From: Proteromonas lacertae
Lineage: Eukaryota > Sar > Bigyra > Opalinata > Proteromonadidae
Length of the DNA stretch: 21,616 nucleotides
Direction: 5' to 3'
NCBI GenBank assembly: GCA_002245135.1
Contig: NGBS01000994.1
Span: 1 to 21,616, forward strand
Shown: piece by piece, positions 9,743-18,544 of the stretch
Numbering within the stretch: position 1 is the stretch's first letter
Layout: every line of letters starts with the position of its first letter
Notes under the pieces: generated by a model
Seen by the model: only the letters and a program-made list of their open reading frames with translations
Told to the model about the DNA's origin: nothing
Database searches by the model: none
Translations under genes and position numbers: made by a program

Positions 9743-10283
9743 TTCAATCAAAACTAATATGATATTCATGATGATCGGAGTTAGTTATTAACAAATATAT
9801 AGTTAGTTTGTCATATGACCTACATCTGTGATATACTTATTTATGAACTTCATTATTATCAATATTAAACTAAATTTTGAATATTTTCTATTTTAACGTT
9901 TCAGTCACTACTACAGTCTAAAATACATTATCTGATATGAATAGAATTCACTATTTTTAATGTTAAGGAGGTTAAAAAAGAAAAAAGAAAAAATAAGTTC
10001 AAGCCTCACTCAAGCCTGCTCTTTAATTTCCTTTTTTATTACCTTAACATTAAAAATAGTGAATTCTATTCATATCAGATAATGTATTTTAGACTGTAGT
10101 AGTGACTGAAACGTTAAAATAGAAAATATTCAAAATTTAGTTTAATATTGATAATAATGAAGTTCATAAATAAGTATATCACAGATGTAGGTCATATGAC
10201 AAACTAACTATATATTTGTTAATAACTAACTCCGATCATCATGAATATCATATTAGTTTTGATTGAATCATTCTGCAATATAG

Positions 10284-10317
10284 ATTTCCGCCATACGGGG
10301 ATTTCCGCCATACGGGG
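10284..10317 (-). repeat. Tandem pair of the 17-bp unit in the right foldback terminus
   Basis: Reverse-complement counterpart of 9693-9726, also two exact units (ATTTCCGCCATACGGGG on the + strand), seven bases from the right end of the element. Confidence 0.8.
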
Positions 10318-10324
10318 AACAACA

Positions 10325-10329
10325 TAAGT
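10325..10329. repeat. Right 5-bp target duplication of the foldback element (TAAGT)
   Basis: Exact copy of 9681-9685. The Ser codon within it is in the transposase frame on both sides of the insertion. Confidence 0.75.
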
Positions 10330-10431
10330 GATGAAAATTCTAGTGATGAAGATGAAAGTTCTAGTGATGAAAATGAAAGTTCTAGTGATGAAGGTTTTAG
10401 TGATGAAGGATCTCAAAGCCCTTACTTTTAA
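10327..10431 (+). pseudogene. Orphaned C-terminal tail of the hAT transposase
   Basis: An open run of 34 codons and a TAA stop, rich in Ser-Ser-Asp-Glu repeats and ending SQSPYF. It continues the composition and phase of the Ser/acidic tail that is broken off at 9685 (SSGSSSDEGLS). The foldback and its 5-bp duplication separate the two parts. This is the original transposase terminus, now beyond the new stop at 9742. Confidence 0.75.
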
Positions 10432-10607
10432 GGCTATTATTATAATGAAATATTATTGTTTGTTATTGTTATAAGATAATAATACATAATTATGAAAAGA
10501 ATAAATATTTTTATAGCGTTTAATATCCCTAAAATCGCACAAAATATAAAAATTCAAATAAAATAATTGAAAAGGGCAAATTGTACCCTTTTCTATTTTT
10601 AGATAGT
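10432..10607 (+). other. hAT 3' noncoding region
   Basis: AT-rich, with no coding frame. An AATAAA hexamer lies at 10500-10505, about 70 bp after the original transposase stop, and is a plausible polyadenylation signal. The region ends at the right subterminal repeat. Confidence 0.45.
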
Positions 10608-10636
10608 ATAAAGGACGCCCCTTTCAATTTTTGCCC
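10608..10636 (+). repeat. Subterminal repeat of the hAT element, right copy
   Basis: Direct-orientation partner of 7306-7334, with five mismatches and no gaps. It lies 52 bp inside the right end, whereas the left copy lies 10 bp inside its end and overlaps the inverted repeat. Further GGGC/GCCC motifs follow up to 10665. Confidence 0.6.
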
Positions 10637-10667
10637 GGGACATGCCCTTGTCCCGCCACTGCCCTGT

Positions 10668-10687
10668 CCCTTTATTATTCAACCCAG
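10668..10687 (-). repeat. Right terminal inverted repeat of the hAT element
   Basis: Read on the - strand it is CTGGGTTGAATAATAAAGGG, sharing CTGGGTT and ATAAAGGG with the left end. It ends exactly at the 8-bp target duplication. Confidence 0.8.
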
Positions 10688-10695
10688 ATATTATT
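10688..10695. repeat. Right target-site duplication of the hAT element (ATATTATT)
   Basis: Exact copy of 7289-7296 adjoining the right terminus of the element. The lack of any mismatch fits a recent insertion, although eight AT bases alone are weak evidence of age. Confidence 0.9.
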
Positions 10696-10879
10696 ATTAT
10701 TAATCGTTTTTATGATTGGTTTTTAAGTTTTAAAATTATTAATCTAAAACAAACATTATTATATATTTCCTTAAGTTTTTATTTATAAATCAAAATGAGA
10801 GAGAAAAAAAGTAACATAAAATATAATATATGTGTCTAACGGGACGATTTTTTATAGCTACATAAATAAACAAACACAT
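10696..10879 (-). other. 3' flank of the right coiled-coil gene
   Basis: AT-rich sequence from the hAT target duplication to the stop codon of the - strand gene. On the - strand an AATAAA hexamer lies at 10778-10783, about 100 nt beyond the stop. The sequence shows no similarity to the 63 bp that follow the left gene (7234-7296), so the duplicated segment ends within the last codons. Before the hAT inserted, the two stop codons were only about 240 bp apart. Confidence 0.5.
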
Positions 10880-13800
10880 TTATCCAGTACGACTTGATCT
10901 TCTACTTCCACCACTTCCATTCTTTGGAGTTGGAGGAGTAACACCATGTATTGATAATTTTCTTTTAGCAGCTACTAAACTAGCATCTAAACTCATTCCT
11001 TTTATGAATTTTATATCATCAGCTCTTTCTTCATCAGGATTTTCACTAAAGGCATAAATTATTGTATGATATGCATCACTTATTTCATTCCCTATATCAA
11101 GGAACTTGTTATGAACATCTTTAACAAATAGATTTACTCTTACTTCATTATTATCTTCATTATTTTCGATTATTGAACGACTTTGTTCATTTATCATTTG
11201 CATTTCATTGTGACTCAAATTAAAGATTGTAGATACATCATTACTTATATTCACTATTCGATATAACATTTCTTTGGCATTTAAATCAGCTATATCTTTC
11301 AAATGATTTGCTGCATTGTATAGATCGAAATAAGCATTTAATAAATCATATGATACAGTAAAGGCTTTAGAGTATTGACTAATATCTTCAGCTTTATAAT
11401 TCTTTAATTCAGCTTTCACTTTTTCTATCTTCTCTCTTTCTTCAGGAGTTTTTTCACCTAATACATCATATTTTATTATTCGAGAAACAAATTGATAATC
11501 GATGAATTTTCTTAAGAAATTCCATTGTGTCTTTTCTGGAACTTCTACATCTTCATCATCTACATATTTTAATCCTTCATCATAATGTTTCTGACTCAAA
11601 TCACCTAACAAATACAAACAACACATTAACACTCTTCTGGCAATTAAAGGCGGTGGTTGATCATATTTCTTAATTTCTGCATAAGAAGATCTGGCATTCA
11701 TCACTGCTTGACGAGCTTTGCCTACACATTTCTTTAATTCAATCATTTCTGCAGTTTCTACTATATCTGGCTTTTTCATTCTTTTTCTTAACTTATCATA
11801 TTGACTATGTAATTCATCATATAATGCCTTTTGTTTCTCACGAGATTTTTCATTATTTTCTAGTTGTTTAGTTAGTTGTTCGATTTTCTTATTTAATTCA
11901 GATATTTTACTTTCTAAATTCTTTGTATTTTCTCTACAGCATTTCCATCCTTTATCAAGCTCATCTCTTTCTTTCTTTATTCGATTTAATTCATCTTCTA
12001 AATCTTTTATTTGTTTCTTCAATTTATCTACTTCTTCATTCATCTCTTTTTGAATGTTCTCGATTTTCTCTTTTATCTCTTTATTTTCTTCTTTGTTCTT
12101 TTCTAAGGCTTCTTTTATCTCTTCATAATCTTTTTGATTCTCTAATTTTTCTTTGATTTCATCATTTTCATTATTCAAACTATCAAGCTTTTCTTTGATT
12201 TCATTATTCTCTTTTTCAATTGAATCATATTTCTCTTCGATATCATTTAATCGCATTATTTCTTTACTCAGTTTTTGAATATCGATTATATAACTCTTAT
12301 CTAAATCACCATGAATTTCATCGATTTGATTTCGTATTTCAGTTCGTTTTTCTTTGATTTCTTTTATATCACTAGATATTTTATTTATTTCATTCACATC
12401 TACACCATTTTCTTCTTCATCATCATTATTATTCAGATTTTCAATCTTTTGAGATATCTCTTCAACTTTATTATCAAATTCATCAATTCTTGATAATAAC
12501 TTATTCGTATTATTCTTTATACTTTCAATTCGATCTTGACTCGCATTTTCACATTTCTCTAATTCTTTTAAACTTTCTATTATCTCGTTTACTGATTTAC
12601 GACTAAATTCACCTTCATCATTTAGTAGTTTATACTCATTCTTTACTGTATTGAATTTTTCTTTATTTAATTTATTATTATTTTCTTCTTCTAATTCTTT
12701 ATTTCCTGCCTTAACACTTTCATTTAATTCATTCATCTCTTCATTTATTCGTTTTAACTCGTCTTCATCTATTTCATCATTTTCTTCTAAATTATGAATC
12801 GCTTCTCGTAATTTATTAGCTTTCTCTTTGTCCTTATTTAATCGATCTTCTAATTCATTTACCATCTTTCGATATGCTTCTACTTCTTCAGGATCAGCAT
12901 TTGGATCATTTTCCATTTCTCGTAATTTTTCTTTCATTTTCTTTAATTTTTCTTCCATTGATTCATTTTCTTTATCTAAATTCTCTAATTCATCTTTTAA
13001 TTGATTCAATTTGGCTTTCTTTTCTATCTTACTTTCACTACATTTCTCATTTAACTCATTTAATTCATTCACTATTATGTTGGTCATATTTTCGTTATTT
13101 ATACCACTCATTAGTTTATTTTCACCTTCCTTTAGTCTATTCTCGATATTTAATAAATCTTTATGAATATCTAATAAATCATCTATTCGACTATTTGTAT
13201 CTAATGAATAATTATCTAATTTTTCTTTTTCTTCATTTAGATTATTTTTACTTTCATTCATTATATCTTTCACTTCATCTAATACTTTACACATTTCTTC
13301 AATCTCTTCTTTATTATTATCATTCCCATTCATTAAAACATCATTGTTCTTATAACTATCTAATTGTTTCTCATATTTATCGATCATTTCGTTTAATCTT
13401 TTACTATCATCTTCAAGTATCTCTATTCTTTCATTTATATGATCAATTATTAAACTATCATCAATCTCACTCTTACTTCCTGGTATTCCTTCTAAATATT
13501 TCTTTGTTTCTTCTAATTCTTCTTCATTGTCTTTTAATCTTTCTTTCAATTCTTCGATTTCAGCTCGAGCTTGATTTAATTCATTTTGTAATGATTCAAT
13601 GATTTCTTTAGAAGTATTATAACTTTCCACTACTTTATTCATCGCTTCTTCCATATCTTCTTTATCAGCTTTCATCTCATTTAATTCTTCTACCAATCTA
13701 TCAGGATCATTCTCAGATATTAATAATTGATGAGATATTTCACCTAATTCATTCTTTATTCCATTTAATTCATTACTTATCTTCTTTTGGCTTTCTTTAC

Positions 13801-16800
13801 TCTTCTTTATCTTTTCTTTACATTCTTCATTCTCTTTTTCGTCTATTTCATCTAATAATTTTTTCTCTTCTATCATATCTTTATTTATATTTTTTAATTT
13901 ATTTTCCATTTCTTCAATTTTTTGTTTATTATTCTTTATTATTTCCATATTTTCATCTTCATTATCATTATCATTGTCATTATCACTTTCATCACTTTCA
14001 TTTTCTTTTTTATTCTTTTTCTTATTCGTTAATTCTTCGAATTCTTCATTCTTTCGCTTACATTTTTCGATATATTTTTCACATTCACCATATCTTCTTT
14101 CTAATTCTTCATATCTTTCTTTTTCTTTTAATAATTCTTCCATATTCTTTATAGAATTATTTACATCATTTTCTTTCTTTTCTATGTCACTTATCTTATT
14201 ATTCACATTATTCACTTCTTTTTCTAACGTCTTTAGACTTTCAACACTACTATTCTCTAAATCTTTTTTCATTGATTTTATTGAACTTCCTAAACTAGAT
14301 AAATCATTCTTTATTTCATCTAATTCCTTTTTATCATTCTCATTTATATTAATATCTTCATCTACTAACTCTTTGTTACTCTTTTCATTGAAACTCAATT
14401 CATCTAATTTCTTTCTCATTTCATCATTCTTATCTAATAGTTTATTCATTTTTTGTTCATTCTCAGGTAATTGTCTTAACATTTGATTATAAATATCACT
14501 CTTTATTGCTTCTAATGAATGATTCAAAAATTCTTTATCTTTGTTTATACTTTTTAATTCTTTATTTGTACTTTTTTGTTTTTCATTTAATTCATTTAAT
14601 TTTTTACTTATTTCTTTCATTGATTTAGTATTCTCTTCATCTTCTTTCTTTTTATCTTCTTTTTCTTCATCAGAAGAATATTCACTTTCACTTTCACTTT
14701 CACTTCCTTTTTCTTTCTTTCTATTCTTTTCTTTATCACTATCATCATCATTTTCATTATTATTATTATTTAAGTTGATCTTTTCTAATTCATTTCGCAA
14801 TTCTTTGTTTCCTTCTTTTAAATCTTCTAATTTCGCTATCATATCATCTATTGCTTCCATGTAACTATCTTTCTTTCTCTCTTTACATTTAATTTTATCT
14901 TCTTCATCAGAAGAATATTCACTTTCATCACTCTCACTTTCTTTTTTCTTTAATTCAGATTTAGATTTATGTTCAGAATCTTTTGGGGTTGGTTTCTTTA
15001 TTAATTTACATTCATCTAAGAAATCATCTTCTTCTAAATCATTAAATCCTGTTTTTAGTTTATTTATATCATCTTCTAATTCTTTTGCCATTTCTTCATT
15101 ATTCTTTAATACATCTTCTAATTCATTCACATTCTTTATACATTTCATATTCTCACTTAATTCATCTAAATTATTATTCGCTTTGTTTAAATCATCATCT
15201 AATTTATTTAATTTATCTTCTATCTCATTATATCGTTCTTTACGACTATCATTATCTAATTCATCATTTACATTCTTTAATTCTTCTAATAATTTATCAG
15301 CTTCATTTAATGAGCTCTTCAAGGATTCTTTTTCTTCTTCTAATTCATTTAACTTATCCAAAGTATTTTGATAGTTTTCATCACTTCCTATCTCATCTTT
15401 ATTCATCTTCTCTAATTCTTCTCGTTTCTGATCTATTTTCTTTTCTAAATTCTTTTCTTCTTTCTCTATATCTTTTAAGTGCTTTTCTAGATGTTTAATA
15501 TTCATCACTTCTTTATCTTCTAATTCTTTATTTAAACTTTCCACTTGTTCTTTTAATGCATTGATTTCTTCATCTAATTCTCGTCGACTATAATTACCAT
15601 TTACTGCATCTTCAATAGCATTAGCTTCCATTGATATCTCTTTTAATTCTTCTTTTAATTCATTTAATTCTTTAGATATTTTATCTTCTTCTTTCTTACT
15701 TTCTTTTATTACTTTTATACATTCTTCTTTATCTTCTTCATTCAATGAGTATAGTTTTTCATTCTCTTCTTCTATCTCTTTACCAATCTTATTGGATTTA
15801 TCATTCATCTTTTTCATTTTATTTTCCAATTCATCTAAAGTGGAGGAGGATATATTCGATGATTCTTTTAGATTATCTATTGTATCATTTAGATTTTCTA
15901 TCTTATTCTTACATTCATTATGTTCATTCTCCAATTTATCTAAATTCTCTTTCAACAATAATAATTCTTCATTGTTCTTTATTCTTTCTTCGATATCATC
16001 TTCTTTATTCTTTAATTCTTTCAATCTGTCATTTATAGATTCATTTTCTTTTTCCAAATTCTTCAGCTTTTCCACTGAGGTGTTTCTTATCTTTTTCTTT
16101 AAACATTTCAAATCACTTTCTATTTCTTTTAAATCTTCATTTACTTCTTTTATCTCTTTCATATCTTGTTTGTTATTTACTTGATTCATTGCTATTGTTT
16201 CTCGATTACTCTTTTCATTACAACTCATTTTATTCAGCTCTTTCTTCATTTCTTCATTATTTTTACTCATTTCTTTTATCATATTCTTTTCTTCAGGTAA
16301 TTTATCATATATTCTATAATAGATTTCATTCTTTATCTCATCTAATTCTTCTTTCAATTCATCTTTCTTTTCTTTTAAATCATTAAAATCTTTTGTTAAA
16401 CTATCATTCTTATGTTCCAATTCTTTTAATTTTTCATTTCTCTCATCTATATCTTCTATTGAACCATTATTTACTTCTTCTATTTCATTGTTTAATTCAT
16501 CCATTTCTTCTTTCTTTCTTTCTAATTCCTCATTTAAAACATTTATTGCATTCAAATAACTGTCTTTCTTTATTTGTTCTTCATTTTCAATTTTCAGATT
16601 ATTATCAGAATTATCAGAATAGATTTCTTCTTCTCTCATTTCTTCATTATTTAACATTCCATTTCCAACTCTCAACTCATCTTCACTTTCAGAAGAATAA
16701 CTACTTTCACTATCACTTTCATTCATTAATTCACTTTTACCTAATTTTTCACTTTTGTATATCTTTATCTTATCTAATAAAGCATTTTTCTTTTCATTTT

Positions 16801-17458
16801 TATTTCTTTTATCACTTTCTTTATTACTTTTTGATTTGTTTTTCACCTTTCTATTTTCTTTTTCAGTTTTTTTTAAATCATTTTCATTAAATATCTTACA
16901 TCGATCTAAGAAATCTTCTTCATCTAAATCATTAAATTCATTCTCTAAATTCTTTATTTCATCTTCTATTTCTTTCCTCATATCATTCAAATTCTTTGTA
17001 TTTGTTGTTTGTCTTTCTATTTGACTATCTGTAATTGTTTTCTGTAATTCTTCTAATTCATTTAATTGATTATCTTTCTCTAATTTATCATTTTCTAATT
17101 CTTCTTTTACTTTCTCTAATTCTTCTAATTCATCTTTCAGTTTTTGAATCTCTTCGATTTTGTCTATTGCTTCATTATAACTACCTAATGTCTTACTATT
17201 CATTAATTTATCTTCTATCTCTCGAACTTTCTTTTCAGTCTTTTTCATCTTCTTATGTAATTCTTCCAAAGTTTCTGTATTGGCATTTGGATCAGTTTCA
17301 TACACATCTAACAAATCTTTTTCTTCTTTTAATTCATCTTTACAATTATCAAATTCTGGTCTTATTTTATTTAATAAATCACTTAATTCTTCTACTTCTT
17401 TTGAATCTTTTAGATTATCATTTTCTTCATATGTTTTTAAATTATCTTCATTCTCTTT
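10880..17458 (-). CDS. Giant coiled-coil protein with C-terminal dynein-stalk-type microtubule-binding domain, right copy
   Basis: The frame is open from about 17458 down to the TAA at 10880. It has no true start here: TTG at 17314 is only an internal Leu codon, and coding continues upstream in another frame. About 2190 residues are visible. It is nearly all heptad coiled coil rich in E, K, N and L. Two modules are complete in this part: DFLDRC near 16905, Ser/acidic linker 16574-16880, SYLNAI near 16555 and SVEKLK near 16065; then DFLDEC near 15020, linker with two SEYSSDEE blocks near 14920 and 14680, SYMEAI near 14865, SVESLK near 14250, ENDPDRL near 13710 and DPNADPEE near 12900. The C-terminus has the microtubule-binding-like domain and a basic tail ending SSRTG. 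The SSDEE-type stretches look like possible casein-kinase-2 targets. The likely role is a cytoskeletal linker; this is inferred. Confidence 0.85.
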   Translation of the reverse strand, partial: KENEDNLKTYEENDNLKDSKEVEELSDLLNKIRPEFDNCKDELKEEKDLLDVYETDPNANTETLEELHKKMKKTEKKVREIEDKLMNSKTLGSYNEAIDKIEEIQKLKDELEELEKVKEELENDKLEKDNQLNELEELQKTITDSQIERQTTNTKNLNDMRKEIEDEIKNLENEFNDLDEEDFLDRCKIFNENDLKKTEKENRKVKNKSKSNKESDKRNKNEKKNALLDKIKIYKSEKLGKSELMNESDSESSYSSESEDELRVGNGMLNNEEMREEEIYSDNSDNNLKIENEEQIKKDSYLNAINVLNEELERKKEEMDELNNEIEEVNNGSIEDIDERNEKLKELEHKNDSLTKDFNDLKEKKDELKEELDEIKNEIYYRIYDKLPEEKNMIKEMSKNNEEMKKELNKMSCNEKSNRETIAMNQVNNKQDMKEIKEVNEDLKEIESDLKCLKKKIRNTSVEKLKNLEKENESINDRLKELKNKEDDIEERIKNNEELLLLKENLDKLENEHNECKNKIENLNDTIDNLKESSNISSSTLDELENKMKKMNDKSNKIGKEIEEENEKLYSLNEEDKEECIKVIKESKKEEDKISKELNELKEELKEISMEANAIEDAVNGNYSRRELDEEINALKEQVESLNKELEDKEVMNIKHLEKHLKDIEKEEKNLEKKIDQKREELEKMNKDEIGSDENYQNTLDKLNELEEEKESLKSSLNEADKLLEELKNVNDELDNDSRKERYNEIEDKLNKLDDDLNKANNNLDELSENMKCIKNVNELEDVLKNNEEMAKELEDDINKLKTGFNDLEEDDFLDECKLIKKPTPKDSEHKSKSELKKKESESDESEYSSDEEDKIKCKERKKDSYMEAIDDMIAKLEDLKEGNKELRNELEKINLNNNNNENDDDSDKEKNRKKEKGSESESESEYSSDEEKEDKKKEDEENTKSMKEISKKLNELNEKQKSTNKELKSINKDKEFLNHSLEAIKSDIYNQMLRQLPENEQKMNKLLDKNDEMRKKLDELSFNEKSNKELVDEDININENDKKELDEIKNDLSSLGSSIKSMKKDLENSSVESLKTLEKEVNNVNNKISDIEKKENDVNNSIKNMEELLKEKERYEELERRYGECEKYIEKCKRKNEEFEELTNKKKNKKENESDESDNDNDNDNEDENMEIIKNNKQKIEEMENKLKNINKDMIEEKKLLDEIDEKENEECKEKIKKSKESQKKISNELNGIKNELGEISHQLLISENDPDRLVEELNEMKADKEDMEEAMNKVVESYNTSKEIIESLQNELNQARAEIEELKERLKDNEEELEETKKYLEGIPGSKSEIDDSLIIDHINERIEILEDDSKRLNEMIDKYEKQLDSYKNNDVLMNGNDNNKEEIEEMCKVLDEVKDIMNESKNNLNEEKEKLDNYSLDTNSRIDDLLDIHKDLLNIENRLKEGENKLMSGINNENMTNIIVNELNELNEKCSESKIEKKAKLNQLKDELENLDKENESMEEKLKKMKEKLREMENDPNADPEEVEAYRKMVNELEDRLNKDKEKANKLREAIHNLEENDEIDEDELKRINEEMNELNESVKAGNKELEEENNNKLNKEKFNTVKNEYKLLNDEGEFSRKSVNEIIESLKELEKCENASQDRIESIKNNTNKLLSRIDEFDNKVEEISQKIENLNNNDDEEENGVDVNEINKISSDIKEIKEKRTEIRNQIDEIHGDLDKSYIIDIQKLSKEIMRLNDIEEKYDSIEKENNEIKEKLDSLNNENDEIKEKLENQKDYEEIKEALEKNKEENKEIKEKIENIQKEMNEEVDKLKKQIKDLEDELNRIKKERDELDKGWKCCRENTKNLESKISELNKKIEQLTKQLENNEKSREKQKALYDELHSQYDKLRKRMKKPDIVETAEMIELKKCVGKARQAVMNARSSYAEIKKYDQPPPLIARRVLMCCLYLLGDLSQKHYDEGLKYVDDEDVEVPEKTQWNFLRKFIDYQFVSRIIKYDVLGEKTPEEREKIEKVKAELKNYKAEDISQYSKAFTVSYDLLNAYFDLYNAANHLKDIADLNAKEMLYRIVNISNDVSTIFNLSHNEMQMINEQSRSIIENNEDNNEVRVNLFVKDVHNKFLDIGNEISDAYHTIIYAFSENPDEERADDIKFIKGMSLDASLVAAKRKLSIHGVTPPTPKNGSGGSRRSSRTG
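11303..11740 (-). other. Dynein-stalk microtubule-binding domain (MTBD-like) encoded in the right copy
   Basis: The same domain as 6367-6804. I found no nucleotide differences between them in the parts I compared. The divergent patch between the copies lies directly upstream (11742-11805), in the coiled coil that would be the stalk base of the domain. Confidence 0.75.
16483..16951 (-). repeat. Two identity islands shared between modules, flanking a variable linker
   Basis: 16483-16573 (91 nt) is identical to 18701-18791 and 21006-21096. 16881-16951 (71 nt) is identical to 18826-18896 and recurs from about 21132. Between them the linker is 307 nt in this module but only 34 nt in the upstream one. 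The left gene has the same pair near 1550-1640 and 1180-1250. Confidence 0.8.
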
Positions 17459-17888
17459 TAATAATTTTTTCTACTCTCTTTATGTCTTTCTCCAAATTAT
17501 CTAAAGAATCACTTAAATATTCATTTATTAAACCACTTTGATCATCGATTGGACTTTCTTTCAATTCATTTAAAGCACCACTTAATTCATCTACTTGATT
17601 TTGAAGATTTTCAATTTCTTCTTTCTGTTCTTCTATTCGACTATTTGATTGAGTTAAATCATTTTCTAATGCATTTATCTTTTCTTTATATTCATCTATT
17701 AATTGCTCTAAATTACTATTATCTTCTTCTAATCTTTGAATCTCTTCATTTGCCATTTCTTGAGCTGCTACCATGTTGTTTATTTGTTCTTTTTCTTTCT
17801 CTAATTCTTCGATTATTTTAGATGGATCATTTTCAGTTCGAAGTATATCATTCTTTAGATTACCTAGTTTCGATTGAATATCATTCAA
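17448..17888 (-). CDS. Coiled-coil segment upstream of the main frame, right copy
   Basis: A 146-residue stretch, open further upstream to about 17945, carrying the ENDPSKIIEEL landmark near 17850. It ends about ten codons after the frame would have to change by one base within AAAAAATTATTAAAAG (near 17460) to enter the main frame. The left copy (233-643) has the same protein but different run lengths at that spot (near 650), so neither copy shows a consistent inactivating change. The first residue is a Leu codon, so this is a piece of the larger gene and not a separate one. Confidence 0.6.
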   Translation of the reverse strand: MNDIQSKLGNLKNDILRTENDPSKIIEELEKEKEQINNMVAAQEMANEEIQRLEEDNSNLEQLIDEYKEKINALENDLTQSNSRIEEQKEEIENLQNQVDELSGALNELKESPIDDQSGLINEYLSDSLDNLEKDIKRVEKIIKRE

Positions 17889-18544
17889 TTTTTCACTTAT
17901 TTCTTGTTGATTCGATTGACTCTTCTTTATATTCTCTTTACATTTCTCTTCTCATCTAATGAACAATCATCTAAATTACTCTTTTCATCTTCTATTAATA
18001 CATTTACATTTGATAATTTCTCTTCAATTTCATTTAAATCTTTACTTAATTCTTCTAGTTTTTCTTCATCTACATTCTCTACATCTTTTATATCTTCCAT
18101 TTTATCCACTTGTCTCTTATATTCATCATGTAAATCATTATATTTACTTTCTAATGATTTTAAATTATCTTTTTGTTTTAATAAATCTTGTTCTACTTTT
18201 ATAGAATTCTTCAATTCATTATCTTTATTCTTCATTCACTTATTTTCTTTCTTACATCATCTAAATCTTTCTTTACATTCTTTAAACTTTCTATTGACGT
18301 GTTTTCCAGTTCATTTTTAAATCCTTTTAATGAGGATTCAATTCTTACCAATTTACTTGATTCATCTTCTGTTTCTCTTTCACTTTCAGATATACTCAAA
18401 TTACAATCAGATATAAACTCGGAATCACATGAGGGGTTATACTCTATTTCACTTAAATCTTTCTTACAACCTTCATAATCTTCCAATAAATTATTTATAT
18501 CTTTCTTTGACTCAGGAACTGTATTTTTCATTTTATTATACATA

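Larger units (their letters stand above)
9686..10324. mobile_element. Foldback (MITE-like) element, 639 bp, two 283-bp arms around a 73-bp loop
   Basis: Arms 9686-9968 and 10042-10324 are inverted copies, with no mismatch that I could find by eye. The loop is 9969-10041. The ends are TGTTG and CAACA, flanked by a 5-bp TAAGT duplication. It has no coding capacity of its own; short frames in it are incidental. It is nested in the hAT transposase gene and supplies the new stop codon. TGT/ACA ends with a 4-5 bp duplication resemble Ginger/Tdd-type cut-and-paste elements, but MULE-type foldbacks are also possible. Near-perfect arms imply a very recent origin or arm homogenisation. Confidence 0.85.
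7297..10687 (+). mobile_element. hAT-superfamily DNA transposon, 3391 bp, carrying a nested foldback element
   Basis: The ends are CTGGGTT and AACCCAG, flanked by a perfect 8-bp duplication. The element encodes a BED-finger, RNase-H-like transposase with a hATC dimerisation domain. Without the foldback and one copy of its 5-bp duplication it would be about 2.75 kb. The GC-rich blocks just inside each end (many GGGC/GCCC motifs in otherwise AT-rich DNA) are typical of transposase-binding subterminal regions. It lies in the short spacer between two convergent coiled-coil genes. Intact ends, a perfect duplication and a largely open transposase frame suggest a young copy. Its 3' coding end has been altered by the foldback insertion, so the activity of this copy is uncertain. 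Confidence 0.9.
10892..18119 (-). repeat. Right arm of a 7.2-kb inverted duplication
   Basis: Inverted partner of 1-7215. The spacer between the arms is 7216-10891 and consists almost wholly of the hAT element. The right gene continues past 18119, where no left partner is available in the window. Confidence 0.9.

Noticed and set aside
9686-10324. Solo LTR interpretation (TG...CA ends, 5-bp duplication)
   Set aside because: The whole unit is a palindrome with a 73-bp loop, unlike an LTR. A foldback DNA element explains the arms and the ends together.
9686-10324. Sequencing palindrome artefact
   Set aside because: A template-switch artefact would not be bounded by a matching 5-bp duplication, nor be followed by the in-phase rest of the transposase tail.
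10219-10416. Small - strand frame with repeated TRTFI-like residues
   Set aside because: It spans the right foldback arm and the antisense of the Ser/Asp/Glu codons. Its repeats are only the complement of the transposase tail repeats.
10880-17458. Myosin or kinesin tail, or a true dynein heavy chain
   Set aside because: No P-loop or motor domain is visible, and the protein ends about 140 residues after the stalk-tip-like domain, where a dynein would continue with CC2 and AAA5-AAA6.
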